Assembly (NCBI GenBank): GCA_017621085.1
Contig: JAGATW010000104.1
Location: 1-35,361, forward strand
Direction of reading: 5' to 3'
Source: Clostridia bacterium
Lineage (GTDB): Bacteria > Bacillota > Clostridia > Oscillospirales > CAG-272
Length of the DNA: 35,361 bases
Positions 15,239 through 23,268 of the stretch are shown here, in pieces. The stretch's first letter is position 1; each line of letters starts with the position of its first letter. The notes beneath the pieces are model-generated. The model was not told the origin of the DNA. It searched no databases and saw nothing but the letters and a program-made list of their open reading frames with translations. A program made the position numbers and the translations under genes.

Positions 15239-15676
15239 ATGAAAGTAAATATTAAAAAGCTAAATGAAAATGCGGTTATACCAACCTATGGCTCACCTTA
15301 TGCAGCAGGGGCTGATTTGTATGCCTGTATTGAAAATGACGAGGTAATTGAGCCAAATGAAACTAAGCTTATTAAAACAGGCTTAGCAATTGAATTGCCT
15401 ATTGGCTATGCGGCATTTATTTATGCAAGAAGCGGTCTTGCCTCAAAAAGAGGTCTTGCTCCCGCTAACAAGGTAGGAGTTGTTGACTGTGACTATCGTG
15501 GTGAAATTATGGTGGCACTTCACAACCATTCAAGCGTTTCCCAATCAATTGCACCAAGGGAAAGAATTGCGCAAATGGTAATTGCCCCATATATTACAGC
15601 CGAATTTAACGAAACAGATACATTATCGGACACCGTGCGCGGTCAGGGCGGCTTTGGCTCAACAGGAACAAAATAA
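15239..15676 (+). CDS. dut: dUTP diphosphatase (dUTPase)
   Basis: A trimeric dUTPase of 145 residues that hydrolyses dUTP to dUMP and keeps uracil out of DNA. All five family motifs are present: AAGADL (22-27), ARSGLASKRG (63-72), GVVDCDYRGEI (80-90), ERIAQMVI (108-115) and RGQGGFGSTG (134-143). The family N-terminus favours ATG 15239 over the in-frame TTG 15215, although only the TTG sits close to the AAGGAG. The stop overlaps the next ATG by one base (TAATG), so translation is coupled. Confidence 0.96.
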   Translation: MKVNIKKLNENAVIPTYGSPYAAGADLYACIENDEVIEPNETKLIKTGLAIELPIGYAAFIYARSGLASKRGLAPANKVGVVDCDYRGEIMVALHNHSSVSQSIAPRERIAQMVIAPYITAEFNETDTLSDTVRGQGGFGSTGTK

Positions 15677-16308
15677 TGGATTTAAAAAGCAAAAAGGGTC
15701 TTGTAATTTTTGTACGTCACGGTCAAACTGACTGGAATACCGTGGGCAAAATGCAAGGACGTGAGGACATTCCCTTAAACGAAAAGGGACTTATGCAGGC
15801 AAAGCTTACAGCCGATGGAATCAAGAGTGCTTGTGATAATACAGGCATTGTATTTGACAGGGTTATATCAAGCCCACTTATGCGCGCATCCGTTACAGGC
15901 GAAATGATAGCCAAGGCTATTGGATGCTGCAATTTTTACTGTGATAATCGAGTAATTGAAAGAGATTTCGGAGAGCTTTCCGGTAAGCTTTATGACCACA
16001 ACAGCAGAGCCATTACTCAGGATGTTGACGAGTGTCCCTCTTTGGAAAGGGTTAGTGCTTTAGTTGACAGGGTAAATGAATTTATTTGCGAAAATGCATC
16101 GGTAAAGGAAAACATTTTAGTAGTTACTCACGGTGCTGTTACAAGGATTTATGCAAACAATGCAAAAAAACGTGATGGCTATGAAATAACCGACCCGTTT
16201 TTATTAAATTGCCATTTGGTTGTATATTCCTACAATGGCAAGGAAGCGATTTTACAGGGCTACAATATTCCAAGCGACAGGCTTGATAAATTTTTGGAGG
16301 AGATATGA
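15676..16308 (+). CDS. Histidine phosphatase family protein (phosphoglycerate-mutase-like)
   Basis: A 210-residue member of the histidine phosphatase superfamily. The phosphohistidine motif is RHGQTDWN at 14-21, the SSPLMRASVTG element follows, the acid sits in ERDFGELSG, and the second histidine is in VVTHGAVTR. Such proteins include phosphoglycerate mutases, cobalamin phosphatases (CobC) and broad phosphatases, and the sequence alone does not decide between them. Its coupling to dut and a Nudix hydrolase suggests a nucleotide or metabolite phosphatase rather than glycolysis. It overlaps dut by one base and the next gene by four. Confidence 0.9.
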   Translation: MDLKSKKGLVIFVRHGQTDWNTVGKMQGREDIPLNEKGLMQAKLTADGIKSACDNTGIVFDRVISSPLMRASVTGEMIAKAIGCCNFYCDNRVIERDFGELSGKLYDHNSRAITQDVDECPSLERVSALVDRVNEFICENASVKENILVVTHGAVTRIYANNAKKRDGYEITDPFLLNCHLVVYSYNGKEAILQGYNIPSDRLDKFLEEI

Positions 16309-16988
16309 AAAAGATAATATGCTTAATGCTTATTTGCATATGCGTAATAGGACTTGTTTCGTGTAGCGATTTTGATAAGGACTACGTTTATGACGGTCAC
16401 TCATTGCTTGGCAAATGGCGTGAAAAGGAATATAAGGACAGCTACTATATCTCCTACGAGTTTTTTGACAACGGTGAGGTTGCGTTAAATGAATACAACT
16501 ACGGAATAGAAATGTTATCTATAATCGGTAAATATTCCGTCGAAACAAATAAGATTTTAATTGATGTAACAAATTACGATAAAACAGTTGTACATTATGT
16601 GTATAAATTCTGTATCACCGACAAGGGTGAGTTAATTGTTATTTATCTTGACGATGACCAAATGAAGGAAAAGGAAATGACCCTTGTCCCATACGATATT
16701 GAATACAATGAGGACAATTCAAAAATCGTTGGCAAATGGGAGGACACAAATAACAAGGGCGAATATTGGACCTTTAATGAAAATTACACAGGCACTATTT
16801 CAAATGACGAGGTGTCGTATAAAATGCACTATTCCATAAAAAAGAATAAGATGTATATGGCATATGAGTTTGTCGATGGTGTAAAGCAGGGCTTAGTAGA
16901 GTTTGAATACAAAATCAAGGACGACACTCTTACAATAGAGGGTAGCTTTGATGGTAAAAAATTAGAATATACATTTGAAAGGAAATAA
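16305..16988 (+). CDS. Lipoprotein of unknown function, two lipocalin-like repeats
   Basis: A secreted lipoprotein of 227 residues. It has a hydrophobic signal (about 3-18) and a lipobox ending in Cys20 (LVSC). The mature part holds two beta-rich halves, each opening with a similar phrase (LLGKWREKEY near residue 34 and IVGKWEDTNN near 141), as in small lipocalin-like domains common in Clostridia. No catalytic motif is seen. It overlaps the preceding gene by ATGA and precedes a Nudix gene. Confidence 0.85.
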   Translation: MKKIICLMLICICVIGLVSCSDFDKDYVYDGHSLLGKWREKEYKDSYYISYEFFDNGEVALNEYNYGIEMLSIIGKYSVETNKILIDVTNYDKTVVHYVYKFCITDKGELIVIYLDDDQMKEKEMTLVPYDIEYNEDNSKIVGKWEDTNNKGEYWTFNENYTGTISNDEVSYKMHYSIKKNKMYMAYEFVDGVKQGLVEFEYKIKDDTLTIEGSFDGKKLEYTFERK

Positions 16989-16992
16989 AGTT

Positions 16993-17535
16993 ATGGAGCT
17001 TTTTGAAAAGAAGCTTAGCTCACGTCAAATTTTTGATGGTGTTGTAGTTAAGCTATATGTTGATGATGTTGAATTACCAAACGGTAAAAAATCCGTGCGT
17101 GAGGTTGTGCGCCATCCGGGTGCTGTTTGCGTAGTACCTGTAACCGACGAGGGTGAGGTAATTATGGTACGTCAATTCAGATATGCCTTTAATCAGGTGC
17201 TTTTAGAGGTGCCTGCCGGTAAATTAGAGCCAAACGAGGACCCACTTGAGGCTGCGCTTCGTGAGCTTGAGGAGGAAAGCGGAGTTGTAGCAAGCAAGGT
17301 TGAGCATATTGGCGAAATATACACAACCGTTGCAATTATTGACGAAAAAATTCATGTTTACTTGGCAACAGGATTAACATATAAAAATGCTCATCCTGAT
17401 GATGATGAGTTTTTAGAGGTTGAAAAAATTCCTTTAAAAACCCTTGTTGATATGGTTATGAACGGTGAAATTAAGGATTCCAAAACTCAAATTGCTATTT
17501 TAAAGGCAGATAAAATACTATCGGAAAGAAAATAA
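16993..17535 (+). CDS. ADP-ribose pyrophosphatase-like Nudix hydrolase
   Basis: A 180-residue Nudix enzyme of the NudF/ADP-ribose pyrophosphatase type, which splits ADP-ribose into AMP and ribose 5-phosphate. The Nudix box runs from residue 77 to 99 (Gly77, REL then EEE and SG), with an intact acidic metal site. The N-terminal strand region (VREVVRHPGAVCVVPV) is typical of this branch. The start is ATG 16993, with AAAGGA nine or so bases upstream; the in-frame TTG at 16975 lies in the previous gene. It is an operon member. Confidence 0.92.
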   Translation: MELFEKKLSSRQIFDGVVVKLYVDDVELPNGKKSVREVVRHPGAVCVVPVTDEGEVIMVRQFRYAFNQVLLEVPAGKLEPNEDPLEAALRELEEESGVVASKVEHIGEIYTTVAIIDEKIHVYLATGLTYKNAHPDDDEFLEVEKIPLKTLVDMVMNGEIKDSKTQIAILKADKILSERK

Positions 17536-17556
17536 ATTCTTTTGTTGGGGTGTAAT

Positions 17557-18411
17557 ATGAAAAAGGGGTTAGCTGTATTTTTGTCAATATTTATGCTTTT
17601 GTCCCTGTGCCTTTTTTCCTGCGAAGCTGTTGAAAAGGTTAAATATGTGGACATTAAGCTGACAAGCGAGCAATATGCCTTTGGCATAAATAAGGACAAT
17701 TATGCTCTTTATAACGACACCTGCACCCTAATTGACGAAATTAAAAGAGATGGCACGCTTAAAGCCATATTAGATAAGTATTTTTCCGATACTGACGATG
17801 AATATCTATGGGTAAGCGCGGGAGTTGAGAGTGAGGAAAGAAACCAATTAATTGTTGCTACCCACACTCCCTTTTCTCCCTTTGAATTTTCAAAATATGA
17901 TGAAAACAGGAAATTATATTCAGGCATTGATATTGAAATTGCATATCTTCTTGCACAAAGGCTTAACCTTGAGCTTGTTATAAAGGATATGCCGTTTAAT
18001 GAGGTATTGGCAAGTGTTAATAACGGACAAGCCGACATTGCTATGGCAGGAATAAGCATAAGTGATGAACGATGCTTGCTTGTTGACTTTACCGACTATT
18101 ATTATGAAGCATCACAGGTCGTTGTTACAAGAGGCGATGATACACGCTTTAACGGTTGTATGACAAAGCAGGACGTAGAGCTTATTTTAAACAGCTTAAA
18201 TCCCGAAACAACCGTTGGCTATCAAGCAGGCACTACAAGTGAGCTTTACATAAGAGGAAATGAGTCCTTAGGCTTTAAGGGCTATGACCTATTGCCTATT
18301 GGCTACGAGTCCCCTGTCCTTGCAACGCAAGCATTAATAAATGGTAAGGTGAGCCTTGTTATAATGGACAAGGAAGCTGCTTTGTCCATTATAGAAAGCA
18401 TAAACAACTGA
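17557..18411 (+). CDS. Amino-acid-type solute-binding lipoprotein, apparently circularly permuted
   Basis: A lipoprotein (284 residues, Cys22 in the lipobox LFSC) related to polar amino acid binding proteins (SBP_bac_3). Its order is rearranged. Residues 38-78 (EQYAFGINKDN to ILDKYF) look like the last strand and helices of such proteins, and match the C-terminus of the neighbouring binding protein, where EQYAICVNKEN is at 241-251. Residues 98-280 then supply the rest, starting with the family's usual N-terminal strand (LIVATHTPFSPFEF) and ending at VIMDKEAALSIIE, where ordinary members still have about 65 residues to go. Start ATG 17557 follows GGGGTG. It is the last gene of the dut operon, and a normal binding protein follows. 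Confidence 0.88.
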   Translation: MKKGLAVFLSIFMLLSLCLFSCEAVEKVKYVDIKLTSEQYAFGINKDNYALYNDTCTLIDEIKRDGTLKAILDKYFSDTDDEYLWVSAGVESEERNQLIVATHTPFSPFEFSKYDENRKLYSGIDIEIAYLLAQRLNLELVIKDMPFNEVLASVNNGQADIAMAGISISDERCLLVDFTDYYYEASQVVVTRGDDTRFNGCMTKQDVELILNSLNPETTVGYQAGTTSELYIRGNESLGFKGYDLLPIGYESPVLATQALINGKVSLVIMDKEAALSIIESINN

Positions 18412-18441
18412 AAATTTATGCAACAATATTCACATTTACTA

Positions 18442-18470
18442 TTGACAATTTGAATATTTAATAGTATAAT
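18442..18470 (+). promoter_or_regulatory. Promoter of the amino-acid ABC transporter genes
   Basis: Perfect TTGACA (18442-18447), 17 bases and TATAAT (18465-18470), 35 bases before the ATG of the second binding protein. Confidence 0.9.
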
Positions 18471-18504
18471 GACATATACTATAAAATTTTGTGAGGAGAT
18501 TATT

Positions 18505-19374
18505 ATGAAAAAGATTATTTCAATCGCACTTATTTTGGTAATGCTTTTAGGTTGCATTGGTGCTCTTGCATCCTGTGGCGACAATAGCATTATCGTACAC
18601 ACAAATGCCTTCTTTGCTCCATTTGAATATTATGATGGAACAAATATCGTTGGCGTTGACGTTGAAATTATGAATATGGTAGGTAAGGAGCTTGGCAAGG
18701 ACATTAAGTTTGAAAACGTTGAGTTCTCCGCTATTATCGATAATGTTCAAGCCGGCGAAAAGTGTGATGCCGGTGCTGCAGGTATTACAATTACAGATGC
18801 AAGAAAGGAAAAGGTTGCTTTCTCCGTTCCTTACTACACATCTATTCAGTATGTAATTGTTCCTGCCAACTCCACAATCGCTACAAGAACAGGCGATAAT
18901 GGTGAGTACATAGTTTGGGAGGCTCTTGAGGGCAAAAAGATTGGTACTCAGCTTGACACAACAGGTTGGATTTACACAGACGGTGAAATCAATGCAACAG
19001 AGGACAACGACTACGGCTATGCAGGTACTCTTTACGGTACAAACACAGAGCACAAGGGCTTTGACAATGCTCAGCTTGCAGCTGACGGTATCGCAAGCAA
19101 CATTGTTGACTGCGTAATCATTGACGAGCTTCCTGCTAAGTATATTGTAAGCAAGAACAGTGGTCTTAAGTGCATTCCACTTTACTACTCAGGCGAAACA
19201 CAGGCAGAGGATGAGCCTGTTCAAGAGCAATATGCTATTTGCGTTAACAAGGAAAACACCGAGCTTTTAGACGCTATTAACAAGGTTCTTAATTCCTTAC
19301 TTAACGACAAGGACGAAAACGGTGTTAATGCTATCGAAAAGATGGTTATGAAGCACATGGGCATGGAAAAATAA
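18505..19374 (+). CDS. Amino acid ABC transporter substrate-binding lipoprotein
   Basis: A polar amino acid binding protein (289 residues) in the normal domain order. The signal peptide ends in the lipobox LASC (Cys24), so it is anchored outside the membrane. IIVHTNAFFAPFEYYDG begins lobe 1, with GAAGITITDARKEKVAFSVPYY in the usual place. EQYAICVNKEN (241-251) leads into the final helices. The ligand is unknown. The start at 18505 has GAGGAG upstream; the upstream in-frame codon at 18469 overlaps the -10 box. It is followed by permease and ATPase genes and shares ancestry with the permuted protein upstream. Confidence 0.93.
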   Translation: MKKIISIALILVMLLGCIGALASCGDNSIIVHTNAFFAPFEYYDGTNIVGVDVEIMNMVGKELGKDIKFENVEFSAIIDNVQAGEKCDAGAAGITITDARKEKVAFSVPYYTSIQYVIVPANSTIATRTGDNGEYIVWEALEGKKIGTQLDTTGWIYTDGEINATEDNDYGYAGTLYGTNTEHKGFDNAQLAADGIASNIVDCVIIDELPAKYIVSKNSGLKCIPLYYSGETQAEDEPVQEQYAICVNKENTELLDAINKVLNSLLNDKDENGVNAIEKMVMKHMGMEK

Positions 19375-19382
19375 TTAATCTT

Positions 19383-19417
19383 GAAAAAGAACTGTGCAAA
19401 ATGCACCGTTCTTTTTC
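19383..19417 (+). terminator. Intergenic hairpin between binding protein and permease
   Basis: GAAAAAGAAC (19383-19392) pairs with GTTCTTTTTC (19408-19417), with an inner GTGC/GCAC stem and an AAAAT loop. No clean T-run follows the stem. It may act as a partial terminator or as an RNA stabiliser, giving more binding protein than membrane components. Confidence 0.5.
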
Positions 19418-19438
19418 CACGTTATGAGGACATAAGTA

Positions 19439-20131
19439 ATGAATTTTTTTGAAAAAATATTTGAGCTTTTCTCTACCGAAAAGTATATGGATATTATTTT
19501 TGAGGGCTTTAAAACCACAGTAATAATTTCCGTTTTTGCTGCAATATTGGGCCTTTTAATCGGTACTATGGTGGCTCTTGTTTCAATTAGCGAGGTTTCC
19601 CCTGTTACTAAGGTTTTAAAGGCTATTTGCAAGGTATATATCACAATTATTCGTGGTACACCTATGGCACTTCAGCTTTTTATAATGGCTTATGTAATAT
19701 TTACCTTCAGAGGCTTCCCAGAGGAGGTAACAGCAATTATTGCCTTTGGTATTAACTCAGGTGCTTACGTTGCTGAAAATATTCGTGGCGGTATTCTCTC
19801 CGTTGACATCGGTCAAACAGAGGCGGGAAGAGCTCTTGGCTTAACAAGTCGCGTAACAATGTTTAAAATAGTAATTCCACAGGCGATAAAGAATGTTATT
19901 CCTGCTATTGGTAATGAGCTTATCGCTCTTATTAAGGAAACATCTATTGTCAGTATGATTGGTATGTTTGACTTAACTATGGCTGCAAAGATTATCGGTA
20001 GCGGTAACAATATGGCAAGCTATGTTGTTCCTATGAGTGTTGTTGCTTTGTTCTACTTGGCAATTGTATATTTACTTACCTTTGCTATTAAGCTTATAGA
20101 AAAGAGGTTGAGAGCAAGTGATAAGCGTTAA
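19439..20131 (+). CDS. Amino acid ABC transporter permease
   Basis: A 230-residue permease of the HisM/GlnP family with about five membrane helices. RGTP at 72-75 and the cytoplasmic coupling loop ([15 protein letters not shown], 128-142) are typical of polar amino acid uptake systems. The start ATG has GAGGA nearby. It overlaps the ATPase gene by 14 bases. A single permease gene implies a homodimer. Confidence 0.93.
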   Translation: MNFFEKIFELFSTEKYMDIIFEGFKTTVIISVFAAILGLLIGTMVALVSISEVSPVTKVLKAICKVYITIIRGTPMALQLFIMAYVIFTFRGFPEEVTAIIAFGINSGAYVAENIRGGILSVDIGQTEAGRALGLTSRVTMFKIVIPQAIKNVIPAIGNELIALIKETSIVSMIGMFDLTMAAKIIGSGNNMASYVVPMSVVALFYLAIVYLLTFAIKLIEKRLRASDKR

Positions 20132-21041
20132 CAATATATATAAATATTTTGGGGACTTAAAGGTTTTAAACGGAGTTTCCTGTGAAATTGAAAAGGGTGA
20201 GCGAATTGTTATTATCGGTCCGTCCGGCAGTGGCAAAAGCACACTTCTTCGCTGTATGAACTTACTTGAGCATCCAACCTACGGTGAGGTTTGGGTAAGC
20301 TCCAAGCTTTTAACTCCGCCTGACCCATATTTGCATTTTGATGTAATTAAAAAATCAAAAACCTATAATTCTTTATTTGAGCAGTTGAAGGCTGAAAATC
20401 CTAATTTGAGTGATAACGAGCTTGAAGAAATGGCTATTAAGAAAATTAAGGCTGAGGACCTTCTTAAAAAGTATGAGGGTAGTGAATACAAAAAGGCTTT
20501 AAAGCAAATTACTAAGGACTTTGGTATTGATATTAACTTAGCCCGTCAAAATATGGGAATGGTTTTCCAGCACTTTAATCTTTTTAATAACCTGACCGTA
20601 ATTGATAATTTAACCTTAGCTCCCGTTCAGCTTGGACTTAAAACTAAGGAAGAGGCTGAAAAAACAGCTATGGAGCTACTTAAAAGAATTAACTTAGAGG
20701 ACAAAAGGGATGAATATCCATCAAAGCTTTCAGGTGGTCAAAAGCAACGTATTGCAATTGTACGTGCCTTGGCTATGAGCCCTGATGTTATGCTCTTTGA
20801 CGAGCCTACAAGCGCTCTTGACCCTGAAATGGTTGGAGAGGTTCTTGATTTAATTAAGGAGCTTGCAAACGAGGGAATGACAATGGTTATTGTTACTCAC
20901 GAAATGGGCTTTGCCCGTGAGGTTGGCACACGTGTTCTATTTATGGATGGCGGCGTTATTGCAGAGGAAGGAGCTCCTTCCGAGCTGTTTGACAATCCTA
21001 AGAACCCACGTACTGTTCAATTTTTAAAGGCCGTCTTATAA
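20118..21041 (+). CDS. Amino acid ABC transporter ATP-binding protein with an insertion
   Basis: The ATPase that drives the preceding permease. Walker A is GPSGSGKS (34-41), the Q-loop is VFQHF (Gln151), the signature is LSGGQ (204-208), Walker B is VMLFDE (224-229), and a switch His lies in VTHEMG. The start is GTG inside the permease gene, preceded by GAGG. At 307 residues it is about 65 longer than usual GlnQ-type proteins. The extra segment (about 66-138, Lys/Glu-rich and probably helical) sits between Walker A and the Q-loop, where family members normally have around 20 residues. Confidence 0.93.
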   Translation: MISVNNIYKYFGDLKVLNGVSCEIEKGERIVIIGPSGSGKSTLLRCMNLLEHPTYGEVWVSSKLLTPPDPYLHFDVIKKSKTYNSLFEQLKAENPNLSDNELEEMAIKKIKAEDLLKKYEGSEYKKALKQITKDFGIDINLARQNMGMVFQHFNLFNNLTVIDNLTLAPVQLGLKTKEEAEKTAMELLKRINLEDKRDEYPSKLSGGQKQRIAIVRALAMSPDVMLFDEPTSALDPEMVGEVLDLIKELANEGMTMVIVTHEMGFAREVGTRVLFMDGGVIAEEGAPSELFDNPKNPRTVQFLKAVL

Positions 21042-21056
21042 TTTTTTACAAACATA

Positions 21057-21085
21057 GTGACTTTTTAATAATAATGTGATAGAAT
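21057..21085 (+). promoter_or_regulatory. Possible promoter of the Ap4A-hydrolase-like gene
   Basis: GTGACT (21057-21062), 17 bases and TAGAAT (21080-21085), with TG one base before the -10 box (extended -10). The -35 box is weak. Confidence 0.45.
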
Positions 21086-21116
21086 ATAAAAGTATTTTTT
21101 GAAGGGAGATGATTAT

Positions 21117-21575
21117 ATGAAATTTGAAAAGTCCTGTGGCACTGTGATTTTTCGCAAGGCGAGAGGAAAATATGCTGTGCTTTTAATTAAAAACAGATAT
21201 ACAGATTTCTGGTCATTCCCTAAGGGTCACGTTGAGGAGGGGGAAAACGAGTACCAAACTGCAATTCGTGAAACAAAAGAGGAAACAGGCATTGATGTTA
21301 AAATAGAAAACGGCTTTAGAATGGAGTCTGTTTACCTAATAGGAAAGCGTAAAAATACTGAAAAAAAGGTTGTTTATTTTACTGCTCTTACCACAAGAGC
21401 CTATGTTGTTCCTCAGCCTGAGGAAATATCTGCCTTTCGTTGGTTTTTCGAGGACGAGTTTCCTTACGACTTAACCTTTGAAAATGACAAGGTTATCTTT
21501 GGCGAGGCGCTTAAGTTTATTAAGGGTCGCTTTGGTGAAGCTACTGAGAATAACTTCAGAAAGAAAATTCAATAA
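21117..21575 (+). CDS. Nudix hydrolase, Ap4A-hydrolase-like
   Basis: A 152-residue Nudix protein resembling bis(5'-nucleosyl)-tetraphosphatases. The opening SCGTVIFRK and WSFPKGHVEEGE are typical, and the Nudix box spans residues 37-59 with RETKEETG. It would hydrolyse diadenosine polyphosphates or related nucleotides. The start is ATG 21117 with AAGGGAG upstream; the TTG at 21099 precedes that site and is not used. It ends at a bidirectional terminator. Confidence 0.88.
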   Translation: MKFEKSCGTVIFRKARGKYAVLLIKNRYTDFWSFPKGHVEEGENEYQTAIRETKEETGIDVKIENGFRMESVYLIGKRKNTEKKVVYFTALTTRAYVVPQPEEISAFRWFFEDEFPYDLTFENDKVIFGEALKFIKGRFGEATENNFRKKIQ

Positions 21576-21593
21576 TATAATGCAACAAATAGC

Positions 21594-21632
21594 AAATCAC
21601 GGCATATCCATTCAAAGGATATGCCGTGATTT
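21594..21632. terminator. Bidirectional terminator between convergent genes
   Basis: AAATCACGGCATATCC (21594-21609) pairs perfectly with 21617-21632 around a seven-base loop. It serves the Nudix gene and the minus-strand secreted protein gene. Confidence 0.9.
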
Positions 21633-21635
21633 TGA

Positions 21636-23129
21636 TTATTTTGTATATAGTGTTGAAGTATTTGGCACGTAAATTTTAAATGCGCTGATTACCCTTTCAA
21701 AATCGCCTTCCTCTAAAAGCTCATCCTTAAGGATTGTGCAAATGTTAAATGCTCTGTGGCATTCCTTGTCCCAAAAATCCTCTGTTATCTTAAATCTATA
21801 CTCGCTTGTTACGCTGGCACGGCTACTATCGCCTACCTTTGCATCATTTATCCAATATTCAGGACGGTACATCCAGCCATCCTCAATTACAATAACAGTG
21901 CCTACGGGAAGCTCTTCCTTTGTAAACTTGCGAGTTGCATAATATACTGCGCCTTGGTCTTTATTAGTGGTCATGTTTGTATGACCTGTACTTGTATAAT
22001 AGCTATTTTTAAACATATTCTCGTTCAAAACAAATTGAACCTGCTGTAAGCCCTCAATGCTTGGAAGCGTTTCTGTTTCCTGCTCTGTTGACTTAACATT
22101 TGTTGCAAATGGCACCTGTAATTTAAATGCGTGCATTATTCCCTCTACTGTCATTGCATGGTTTGTAAAGCCATCATCTGTGGAAATATTAAAGGTGATG
22201 TACTTGTAGTCATTTCCCTTTGCCCACATATCATCGATAGAGTAAGCTCCTGCTTTAAGCTCATTTGAGTAAACGCGTGAGCCTTTAATAGGATTGCCCT
22301 CTGCATTAACCTTCCAAAGCTCCGGACGCACCTTCCAGCCGTTGCCTACAATAAGCTTTGAGCCCGTTGGCAGCTCATCTCTTGAAAATCTGCGTGTAGA
22401 GGAGAATTTTCGCGACGTGTTATCACCAATATATTGGTTAGCGCTGCTTCCTGCATTCCAATAGCTACCAGGAGTTATGCCAAGCTCCTCGGCAGTTAAA
22501 TACCTTACACTGCTTAAGCCCTGTGGCTTAACATTGTCATTAATAAGGCTTACAAGCTCATTATAGCTAATGCCCGCAACACCATTATCAATGTATGTAT
22601 TATCACCATAAATCACAATGCCATCTGTTATTGCATATGCGCAAGCAATAATTTTTTCATTCCACTTATCAGCACTTATATTTATAACCTTTATATCAAA
22701 ATACTCAGTTTTCTGCTCATCCATGCTGATAACAATAGCATTTTCGCTATTAGCAGTAGCATCTGAGCCTACGGGATTTGTGCCAACAACACCTGCTGCC
22801 GCAGCTACAACTCCGTATTTAAATTCTTTTTTAGTGTAATTTTCATACTTTTCAATGGATGCTCTGTTTGCAAAAAAGCCCTGTGTAAAGCTTTCATTAA
22901 AATAAGAATAGCCAAGAGATACTATAAGAGGCTCTATTATCTCGTCCTCAAGAACTAAATTGCACTCCTTGCACGTATTAACAGCAATAATTTCGCCAAA
23001 CACACCGTCTTCGCCAAAGGTAAGAGTCCAGTTGTCTGTATGCGCGCTACATTCTGCATTTACAGAAAAGGCAAAAATGCAAATAACCGCCACTAAAAGA
23101 GTGACAAATAAAACAATTCTCCCTTTCAT
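21636..23129 (-). CDS. Secreted protein of unknown function with a duplicated domain
   Basis: A 497-residue exported protein with a signal peptide (about 1-25, cleavage likely after VNA). After a short region with a CKEC pair (53-56), and a middle domain (about 70-220), two related blocks follow: about 226-340 and 376-489. Each has an R[KR]F[ST]..ELP.G pattern, then GW..RPE.W (264-272 and 418-426), then a polar stretch, and ends in AFK[LI].VP. The repeat indicates an internal duplication, probably of a surface binding module. No catalytic motif or anchoring signal is seen. GGAGG precedes the ATG, and the promoter matches consensus. Confidence 0.88.
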   Translation of the reverse strand: MKGRIVLFVTLLVAVICIFAFSVNAECSAHTDNWTLTFGEDGVFGEIIAVNTCKECNLVLEDEIIEPLIVSLGYSYFNESFTQGFFANRASIEKYENYTKKEFKYGVVAAAAGVVGTNPVGSDATANSENAIVISMDEQKTEYFDIKVINISADKWNEKIIACAYAITDGIVIYGDNTYIDNGVAGISYNELVSLINDNVKPQGLSSVRYLTAEELGITPGSYWNAGSSANQYIGDNTSRKFSSTRRFSRDELPTGSKLIVGNGWKVRPELWKVNAEGNPIKGSRVYSNELKAGAYSIDDMWAKGNDYKYITFNISTDDGFTNHAMTVEGIMHAFKLQVPFATNVKSTEQETETLPSIEGLQQVQFVLNENMFKNSYYTSTGHTNMTTNKDQGAVYYATRKFTKEELPVGTVIVIEDGWMYRPEYWINDAKVGDSSRASVTSEYRFKITEDFWDKECHRAFNICTILKDELLEEGDFERVISAFKIYVPNTSTLYTK

Positions 23130-23160
23130 ATATTTTCCTCCAATATAATAATATGTATAA

Positions 23161-23189
23161 ATTATATCATTTAACTTTTATTTTGTCAA
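23161..23189 (-). promoter_or_regulatory. Promoter of the secreted protein gene
   Basis: Perfect TTGACA (23184-23189), 17 bases and TATAAT (23161-23166) on the minus strand. Confidence 0.9.
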
Positions 23190-23218
23190 TTGTACAAGAT
23201 ACACAATAATAAGGTTAA

Positions 23219-23268
23219 GAAAATCCGTGTACCAGCACTTAATTTGTGCAATTACACGGACTTTTTTA
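23219..23268 (-). terminator. Terminator after the small membrane protein gene
   Basis: TCCGTGTA (minus strand) pairs with TACACGGA, with an inner GCAC/GTGC stem, and is followed by TTTTC. It overlaps the stop codon region of the gene ending at 23266. Confidence 0.75.
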
